NCBI GenBank assembly: GCA_009787675.1
Contig: WQSU01000061.1
Coordinates: 1-10,401 of the forward strand
From: Lentimicrobiaceae bacterium
Lineage (GTDB): Bacteria > Bacteroidota > Bacteroidia > Bacteroidales > WCHB1-69
Direction of reading: 5' to 3'
Length of the DNA: 10,401 nt
Both the position numbers and the translations under genes were made by a program. The notes beneath the pieces were generated by a model. That model was not told where the DNA came from, made no database searches, and saw nothing but the letters and a program-made list of their open reading frames with translations. Positions 6,015 through 10,401 of the stretch are shown here, piece by piece (positions within the stretch are counted from its first letter, which is position 1; every line of letters begins with the position of its first letter).

Positions 6015-6017
6015 CAA
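5988..6017 (-). promoter_or_regulatory. Promoter of the MlaD-type gene (left-going member of a divergent pair)
   Basis: On the minus strand TTG (6015-6017) is followed after exactly 19 nt by TATTTTTG (5988-5995), a full match to the Bacteroidota housekeeping consensus. The predicted start near 5982 leaves a leader of about 13 nt before the ATG at 5969 and excludes the longer start at 5990. Confidence 0.8.
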
Positions 6018-6036
6018 ACACTTTTATAAAAAAATT

Positions 6037-7110
6037 GTGCAAGTTATTGATCGTTACATTTTTACAAAATTTTTAAGTGCATTTTTTTATGCGCTTATTC
6101 TCTTTATGGCGATTATTGTGGTGTTCGATTTCTCAGAAAATGTATCTCGATTTATGGATTATAAGATTTCTTGGGTGGATGTAATTTTTAAATATTATCT
6201 GAATTGGATTCCCAGTTTTTTCAATCTTTTTATCCCTCTCTTTACTTTCATCAGTACCATTTGGTTTACTTCCAAACTATCTTCAAATAATGAAATCATA
6301 GCCATTTTAAGCGGCGGAGTGAATTTTTATCGTTTGCTTGTGCCCTATTTGGCGGGCGCTCTATGTATTGCCCTGCTTGCCGTGTTGATGTCGAATGTAA
6401 TTGTTCCAAGAGCAACGCTCAGATTTGAAACCTTTAAGAGCCAGTCTATGTCGCGCTACACGAAGACTACTACCAACTTCCATATCCGAAACTCTGCCAA
6501 TACTTATATTTACATAGATCGCTGGAATGTAAAAGATCACAAAGGGTATATGTTCTCTTATGATGAATTGGGAGACGCTTTTGTAAAATATAGGATAACC
6601 GCTCAAGAAATTATTTTTAATGATTCTTTAAATATCTGGAAATTAAACAACTATACTAAACGAATCACAACCCACGCTGGTGAAAAAATTACTACTGGCG
6701 CTTCTATGGATACCCTGTTTAATATTACCCCGTTGGATTTGTCGCAAGATGAAAAAGTTTGTGAAACAATGACTTTTGGAGAAATTTTGCAATATATACG
6801 CAACGATAAGGAAAAAGGGGGAGGAATGTCTAAATTTTACATCATCCAAGCCCATAAAAGGATTGCCAATTCGCTGGGTACTATTATCATGACACTGTTA
6901 GGACTAAGCATTGCCTTTCGAAAAAACCGACGCGGCATTGGGGTGCATCTTTTTTTTGGAATTGCTTTGGTTTTCATTTTTGTTTTTCTGCAACAAATTT
7001 CCACTGTTTTCTCGATATACGGAGGCTTCTCGCCCGCTTTAGGCACTTGGGTACCCAATATTATCTATACGATGATTTGCGTTTTTATGATTTGGAATTG
7101 TCAGAAATAA
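6037..7110 (+). CDS. LptF/LptG (YjgP/YjgQ) family LPS-export permease
   Basis: The 357-residue inner-membrane protein has the LptF/G layout. Three N-terminal membrane segments lie at about 13-31, 58-78 and 99-121, a periplasmic beta-jellyroll-like region at about 125-270, and three C-terminal membrane segments at about 276-294, 301-325 and 338-354. Conserved family stretches are visible: the DRYI start, SSNNEIIAILSGGVNFYRLL, and HKRIANSLGTIIMTLLGLSIA with RRGIGVHLFFGIAL. With LptB and the LptF/G partner such proteins extract LPS from the inner membrane. Size and the short DRYI N-terminus favour the LptG type, but the sequence alone does not settle LptF versus LptG. The start is a GTG at 6037, because no ATG fits and the DRYI motif follows at residues 5-8. 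It is divergent from the MlaD-type gene, 67 bp away. Confidence 0.92.
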   Translation: MQVIDRYIFTKFLSAFFYALILFMAIIVVFDFSENVSRFMDYKISWVDVIFKYYLNWIPSFFNLFIPLFTFISTIWFTSKLSSNNEIIAILSGGVNFYRLLVPYLAGALCIALLAVLMSNVIVPRATLRFETFKSQSMSRYTKTTTNFHIRNSANTYIYIDRWNVKDHKGYMFSYDELGDAFVKYRITAQEIIFNDSLNIWKLNNYTKRITTHAGEKITTGASMDTLFNITPLDLSQDEKVCETMTFGEILQYIRNDKEKGGGMSKFYIIQAHKRIANSLGTIIMTLLGLSIAFRKNRRGIGVHLFFGIALVFIFVFLQQISTVFSIYGGFSPALGTWVPNIIYTMICVFMIWNCQK

Positions 7111-7154
7111 AGAGAAACATATATTCAAAAAGAAAAAATACAATTAACGTAAAA

Positions 7155-7185
7155 CTGTAGCAAAAAAAAGCATTGCTGTTTTGTG
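7155..7185 (+). terminator. Weak terminator candidate after the LptF/LptG-type gene
   Basis: The A-rich arm AAAAAGC and the arm GCTGTTTT around ATT can fold into a hairpin with one mismatch, whose 3' side is itself T-rich. The GC part of the stem is only about 3 bp, so this is weak. It lies about 45-75 bp past the stop. Confidence 0.3.
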
Positions 7186-7256
7186 GTAAATATACTACTT
7201 TGAGGAATCCGTTTTATTAAGCTGAAAAAACTTACATAGTTTTTTTGAAGTTTTTG

Positions 7257-7272
7257 TTGGCACGGTTTTTGT
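7257..7272 (+). promoter_or_regulatory. Sigma-54-like (-24/-12) promoter upstream of htpG
   Basis: The sequence TTGGCACGGTTTTTGT carries the -24 box TTGGCACG and a -12 box TTGT in place of TTGC. The invariant spacing is kept: GG at 7259-7260, ten bases, then GT at 7271-7272. Transcription would start near 7284, at the edge of the heptamer leader. No good TTG/TAnnTTTG promoter is seen in the 279-bp gap. Assigning it to RpoN is an inference. Confidence 0.55.
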
Positions 7273-7284
7273 AAAGTATGGCGC

Positions 7285-7389
7285 GCAAAAAGGAAAAAGC
7301 AAAAAGGAGAAAGCGCGAAACGATTACACCTATCCACCTATAAACCTATCCACTTTAAACATTAAATATTAAACCTTAAACTTACTTAT
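7285..7389 (+). repeat. Heptamer-periodic leader of htpG
   Basis: From 7285 four heptamers run GCAAAAA, GGAAAAA, GCAAAAA, GGAGAAA (to 7312). A less regular part contains CCTATCCAC twice, 16 bp apart. From 7355 four more heptamers run TTAAACA, TTAAATA, TTAAACC, TTAAACT (to 7382), then TACTTAT directly before the ATG at 7390. The array thus fills the whole predicted 5' untranslated region. Confidence 0.7.
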
Positions 7390-9255
7390 ATGAAATCCGG
7401 AAAAATTAACGTAAAAACCGAAAACATTTTCCCTATTATTAAAAAATTCTTATACTCCGATCATGATATTTTTCTTAGGGAGTTGATTTCCAATGCAGTG
7501 GATGCCACACAGAAGTTAACCCATTTGGTAAAATCGGGCGTGGTGCCCATTGAGTTAGGCGATATCACTATTGAAGTGGTTGTGAATAAGAATGATAAAA
7601 CCCTTCGTGTAATAGACAAAGGAATTGGGATGACTGAAGATGAGGTGGTTAAGTATATCAACCAGATTGCTTTTTCGAGCGCTGAGGAATTTCTTGAAAA
7701 ATATAAAGGAACAGATGCTGCCAACATCATCGGGCACTTTGGATTGGGCTTCTATTCAGCCTTTATGGTGTCTAAAGAGGTGGAAATCATCACTAAATCG
7801 TATGTTGCGGAGGAATCTGCCGTGCGTTGGGTGTGCGACGGTTCCCCACAATATAAAATGGAACGCCACGATAAAACAGAGCGCGGCACCGAAATCATCC
7901 TGCACATCTCTGATGAAGACGAACAGTTTTTGGATGAACAAAAGATTATAGCTTTGCTCAATAAGTATTGTCGCTTTTTGCCGGTGGCTATCCGTTGCGG
8001 AAACGAAAAATATTGGGAAACACCTGAAGGTGAAGAGAAATCGGTGGAGCTGGAGCGACCCCGCATCATCAACAATACCAATCCGTTGTGGAAACAAACG
8101 CCCAGTGGTTTAACTCAAGAAGACTATCTAAAGTTCTATCGCGAACTTTACCCGATGAGTTTTGAAGAACCGCTGTTCCAAATTCATTTGAATGTGGATT
8201 ATCCGTTCAATCTCACCGGCGTGCTCTATTTCCCAAAAGTAAAAAATCAATTGGAAATGCAAAAAAACAAAGTGCAACTTTATTGCAACCAAGTGTTTAT
8301 AACAGATCAATTGGAGGGCATCATCCCCGAATTTATGCAATTGTTGCATGGCGTGATTGATTCGCCCGACATCCCGCTGAATGTGTCGCGCTCCTACCTG
8401 CAATCGGATGCCGCGGTGAAGAAGATATCAACCCATATCACCAAAAAGGTAGCCGACAAATTGGAGGAGATGTTTAAAAATAACCGCGAAGATTTTGAAC
8501 AGAAATGGGATGATATTAAGGTGTTTATCCAATACGGCGCCGTTACCGACGAGAAATTTTATGACCGCGCCAAATCTTTCTATTTATTAAAAAATATAGA
8601 CAATAAGTATTTTACTTTCGATGAATATAAAACCCATGTAGAAGCGTTGCAAAAGGATAAAGAGGACACTCTCATCTATTTGTATGCGGCGGATGTGGAC
8701 GCGCAACACGTTTACATCAATGCGGCAAAAGAGCGTGGTTACGATGTGTTGTGTTTTGACGGGTTTTTAGACACCCACTTTATCAATATGTTGGAACAAA
8801 AATTGGAGAAAACGCGCTTTACCCGCGTTGACGCTGACATTATAGACAAGTTGATTGCCAAAGAGGAAGTGCAAGTTTCTAAACTCTCGGAAGAAGAAAC
8901 CAAACAACTGCAAGAAATATTCAACAATTCCGTTGAAAAAGAGAAGTTTATGGTAAAAATTGAATCTCTGAGCGAAACCGACTTGCCGATTCTGCTCACC
9001 CGAAACGAATTTATGCGCCGCTATCAAGATATGGAGAAACTGTCGGGGCAAAAGAGTTTCTACTCCTCATTCGACCATTACACGTTGGTTGTCAATGGGA
9101 ACCACGAGTTAGCAAACAAACTTTTGCACGAAACCGATACGGAGAAACAAACCACACTCACCAAACAATTGGTTGATTTGGCGATGCTTTCGCAAAATCT
9201 ATTAACCGGTGAAAAACTGAGTGAATTTGTGAAACGAAGTGTAGGGCTTTTATAG
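7390..9255 (+). CDS. htpG: Hsp90-family molecular chaperone HtpG
   Basis: The 621-residue protein is bacterial Hsp90, an ATP-dependent cytosolic homodimeric chaperone. The N-terminal GHKL ATPase domain (about 1-215) carries FLRELISNAVDAT with catalytic Glu31 and Mg-coordinating Asn35, the nucleotide-binding DKGIGM at 76-81, FSSAEEF, and the lid/glycine motif GHFGLGFYS at 115-123. The middle domain (from about 230) includes the client and catalytic-loop segment LNVSRSYLQSD. The C-terminal dimerisation part runs to SEFVKRSVGLL. The length is close to the 624 residues of E. coli HtpG, and no motif is missing. The ATG at 7390 gives the usual Bacteroidota-type start GKINVKTENIFPIIKKFLYS. The upstream region holds a sigma-54-like promoter and a heptamer-repeat leader. 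The gene is preceded by the LptF/LptG-type gene on the same strand, 279 bp away, and is probably its own transcription unit. Confidence 0.98.
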   Translation: MKSGKINVKTENIFPIIKKFLYSDHDIFLRELISNAVDATQKLTHLVKSGVVPIELGDITIEVVVNKNDKTLRVIDKGIGMTEDEVVKYINQIAFSSAEEFLEKYKGTDAANIIGHFGLGFYSAFMVSKEVEIITKSYVAEESAVRWVCDGSPQYKMERHDKTERGTEIILHISDEDEQFLDEQKIIALLNKYCRFLPVAIRCGNEKYWETPEGEEKSVELERPRIINNTNPLWKQTPSGLTQEDYLKFYRELYPMSFEEPLFQIHLNVDYPFNLTGVLYFPKVKNQLEMQKNKVQLYCNQVFITDQLEGIIPEFMQLLHGVIDSPDIPLNVSRSYLQSDAAVKKISTHITKKVADKLEEMFKNNREDFEQKWDDIKVFIQYGAVTDEKFYDRAKSFYLLKNIDNKYFTFDEYKTHVEALQKDKEDTLIYLYAADVDAQHVYINAAKERGYDVLCFDGFLDTHFINMLEQKLEKTRFTRVDADIIDKLIAKEEVQVSKLSEEETKQLQEIFNNSVEKEKFMVKIESLSETDLPILLTRNEFMRRYQDMEKLSGQKSFYSSFDHYTLVVNGNHELANKLLHETDTEKQTTLTKQLVDLAMLSQNLLTGEKLSEFVKRSVGLL

Positions 9256-9273
9256 TGATTAGTGGTTAGTGGT
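9253..9273 (+). repeat. Short heptamer repeat at the htpG stop codon
   Basis: Three heptamers run TAGTGAT, TAGTGGT, TAGTGGT, starting with the htpG stop codon TAG itself. Confidence 0.65.
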
Positions 9274-9615
9274 TGTGTTCTGAAGATCTAAATTTTCGGC
9301 TTCTTCATTTAATTCAACGTGTATATTTTATTAAATAGTTGATTTTCAAAAGTAAGTCCTACCTTTAGGTTGTGTCAAACGGGTTGAAAAGATCATATTG
9401 TGCCTCTTTAATGAGTATTTTTCTCCAATCTTTTTCCGGGTTTTCAAGAAAATTCATCAATGGAATAATATTTTATTATCTTCGCGCCAACTTTTTGAAT
9501 TTTTTCTGAAAAGTTTTTTTGGACTCTTGCTTTTTGGAAAAATCAAAATGTCAAAAAAGAATTTTTCAGAGTCCCCATCAATAAGTTGCGCCCGACACAA
9601 ATTAGGGGTATTATA
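9256..9615. other. 360-bp intergenic region between htpG and the lipoprotein gene
   Basis: No convincing gene is present. After the heptamer repeat comes a weak hairpin (TGAAGA 9281-9286 with TCTTCA 9302-9307) that might help end htpG transcription. TATCTTCG at 9477-9484 is one base off TAnnTTTG and is the best promoter candidate for the lipoprotein; the base triplet 21 nt upstream is TTC, not TTG. An imperfect inverted repeat (GGACTCT 9521-9527 with AGAGTCC 9568-9574) lies in the predicted leader. A 72-codon plus-strand frame (9398-9616) is T-rich, Phe-rich, and overlaps these signals, so I do not call it a gene. Confidence 0.6.
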
Positions 9616-10086
9616 ATGATTTGGTTTAAAAATTTAAAATGCACTTTCATTGCGCTACTTTGTTTCGCAGGTTTTGTAATGGCATTTAGCGCTTGCAAAA
9701 AAGGTGACCCGCAACGTAAACTAAGAATTATAGATATTCCGGCGGAATATGCCGGACATATTGCATCTCTAAGTTTGATTAATGATAACTATCATTCTAA
9801 TACTATGAGCTGGGAAACAATAACTAATGGTGAGATTACTGCAAAAATAACCGATCATCGAGATGATTATATTGCATGTCCCCCCAGACCTTTGAAAGAA
9901 GACGCAGAGTTCTATGTGAAATTTCAAATATTGGAGTGCATGAGTAACGACGTTACATTGGGCGGTACATTGGGAAGTAAGGTAATTTTGAGTGTGAAAA
10001 GCGATGAAATTATTCAGATAACCAAAGAGGTTACTACAATTTCTTTTAAAATGCTAACTAAAGAAGAACCAAGCTTGGATAATTAA
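9616..10086 (+). CDS. Small predicted lipoprotein of unknown function
   Basis: I do not recognise the family. The 156-residue product starts with a lipoprotein signal peptide: positive n-region (Lys5, Lys8), hydrophobic core at about 10-24 (FIALLCFAGFVMAF) and a lipobox F-S-A-C with Cys27, followed by KKGD. The mature part is about 130 residues, with alternating hydrophobic and polar stretches that suggest beta-strands, two more cysteines (ACPP near residue 88, ECMS near 108), and no membrane segment. After the cysteine there is no obvious lipoprotein export signal of the K-(D/E)2 type. The start is the ATG at 9616, with AGGGG 7 nt upstream, an unusually good Shine-Dalgarno for this phylum. 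A TTG at 9586 would add ten non-signal-like residues. It stands alone, more than 300 bp from htpG, with no partner in the window. Confidence 0.8.
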   Translation: MIWFKNLKCTFIALLCFAGFVMAFSACKKGDPQRKLRIIDIPAEYAGHIASLSLINDNYHSNTMSWETITNGEITAKITDHRDDYIACPPRPLKEDAEFYVKFQILECMSNDVTLGGTLGSKVILSVKSDEIIQITKEVTTISFKMLTKEEPSLDN

Positions 10087-10401
10087 AATCTTGATAATCA
10101 GCCAACTGACATATTCGCCCAATATCTGCTTTACTTTGCATTGAAGTTTTTTATCTCTTATTTCCCGCAATACCAATTTTCATTAAGTTGGCGTATTTAA
10201 TACAAAAAACCAAATAACCAAAGTGTTATTTGGTTTACCAAGCTTCCTGACTTCGACGGTTTTCTTTTTTAAGCACATGATTTACAGTTAGATAAAATTC
10301 TCCTGTTTTGTGCGGTTTTTTGAGTCAAAAAAAATAATTATCAGAAACTCTTAGGATTAATGTTTTTAATACTGCATTATTGGGTGTCTTGGTTTATAGA
10401 A
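10087..10401. other. Gene-free right end of the window
   Basis: No reading frame longer than about 30 codons looks like a gene on either strand. The only clear element is the hairpin at 10207-10236. A minus-strand frame ending at about 10241 (29 codons, closed upstream by TGA) is too short and lacks support. Confidence 0.6.
10201..10236. terminator. Strong hairpin, probable terminator (best fit minus strand)
   Basis: The arms AAACCAAATAAC (10207-10218) and GTTATTTGGTTT (10225-10236) form a perfect 12-bp stem around CAAAGT. Read on the minus strand it ends in a run of six T's (GGTTTTTTGTA), which fits a terminator for a gene entering from beyond the right edge. On the plus strand only TTT follows, so a role for the lipoprotein transcript 120 bp upstream is possible but weaker. 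Confidence 0.65.

Noticed and set aside
7125..7337. Minus-strand frame of 70 codons between the LptF/LptG-type gene and htpG
   Set aside because: It covers the sigma-54-like promoter and the heptamer repeats, and its product is low-complexity Phe/Lys-rich with no family resemblance.
7461..9051. Several minus-strand and alternative plus-strand frames over htpG
   Set aside because: They are shadows of the htpG coding sequence, which has all Hsp90 motifs in order; none shows a family resemblance or start context.
9398..9616. 72-codon plus-strand frame before the lipoprotein gene
   Set aside because: It is Phe-rich by virtue of T-rich DNA, starts at a GTG without context, overlaps the promoter and inverted repeat, and runs into the lipoprotein start.
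10239..10330. Short minus-strand frame (29 codons) as the end of a gene entering from the right
   Set aside because: An in-frame TGA closes it within the window and the other two minus-strand frames also have stops.

Overview
The window is an AT-rich chromosomal segment from a member of the Bacteroidota. This rests on the gene set (type B ribosomal protein L31, an HU-CCDC81/SPOR protein, a Bacteroidota-type GlmU-like protein, an MCE protein ending in an NPKRY..VFGKK tail) and on several good matches to the Bacteroidota housekeeping promoter (TTG, 19-21 nt, TAnnTTTG). Shine-Dalgarno sequences are mostly absent, as is usual in that phylum. The genus cannot be told from the sequence alone.

Layout. 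Positions 1-432 hold the 3' end of a plus-strand gene, probably an Rpn/PD-(D/E)XK nuclease-family 'transposase', whose C-terminal tail is an in-frame 12-bp minisatellite. It converges on a long minus-strand block, read here in transcription order: MlaD/MCE-type envelope protein (5969-4998), YebC/PmpR-family factor (4960-4250), KdsB (4176-3454), HU-CCDC81/SPOR protein (3449-2424), then L28 (rpmB, own promoter and terminator), L31 type B (rpmE2, own promoter and terminator) and a GlmU-like left-handed beta-helix protein (1628-462). At about 5985-6017 two nearly symmetric promoters interlock and drive this block leftwards and an LptF/LptG-type permease (6037-7110) rightwards. Further right come htpG (7390-9255), a small lipoprotein of unknown function (9616-10086) and a gene-free right end with a strong hairpin.

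How the genes fit together. KdsB (CMP-Kdo synthesis), the LptF/LptG-like permease (LPS export), the MCE protein (lipid trafficking) and the SPOR protein (septal peptidoglycan binding) form an envelope-biogenesis neighbourhood. L28, L31 and the YebC-family factor add a translation component. HtpG is a chaperone that appears to have a sigma-54-like promoter.

Beyond ordinary annotation, the most interesting signal is a recurrent 7-nt periodicity. Degenerate tandem heptamers occur at five or more places: the whole leader of htpG, both ends of kdsB, just after htpG, and inside the kdsB coding sequence, where they encode a surface-loop-like segment. I did not find a clearly new multi-gene system. 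All the genes except the lipoprotein belong to recognisable families, although the first is visible only as a fragment.
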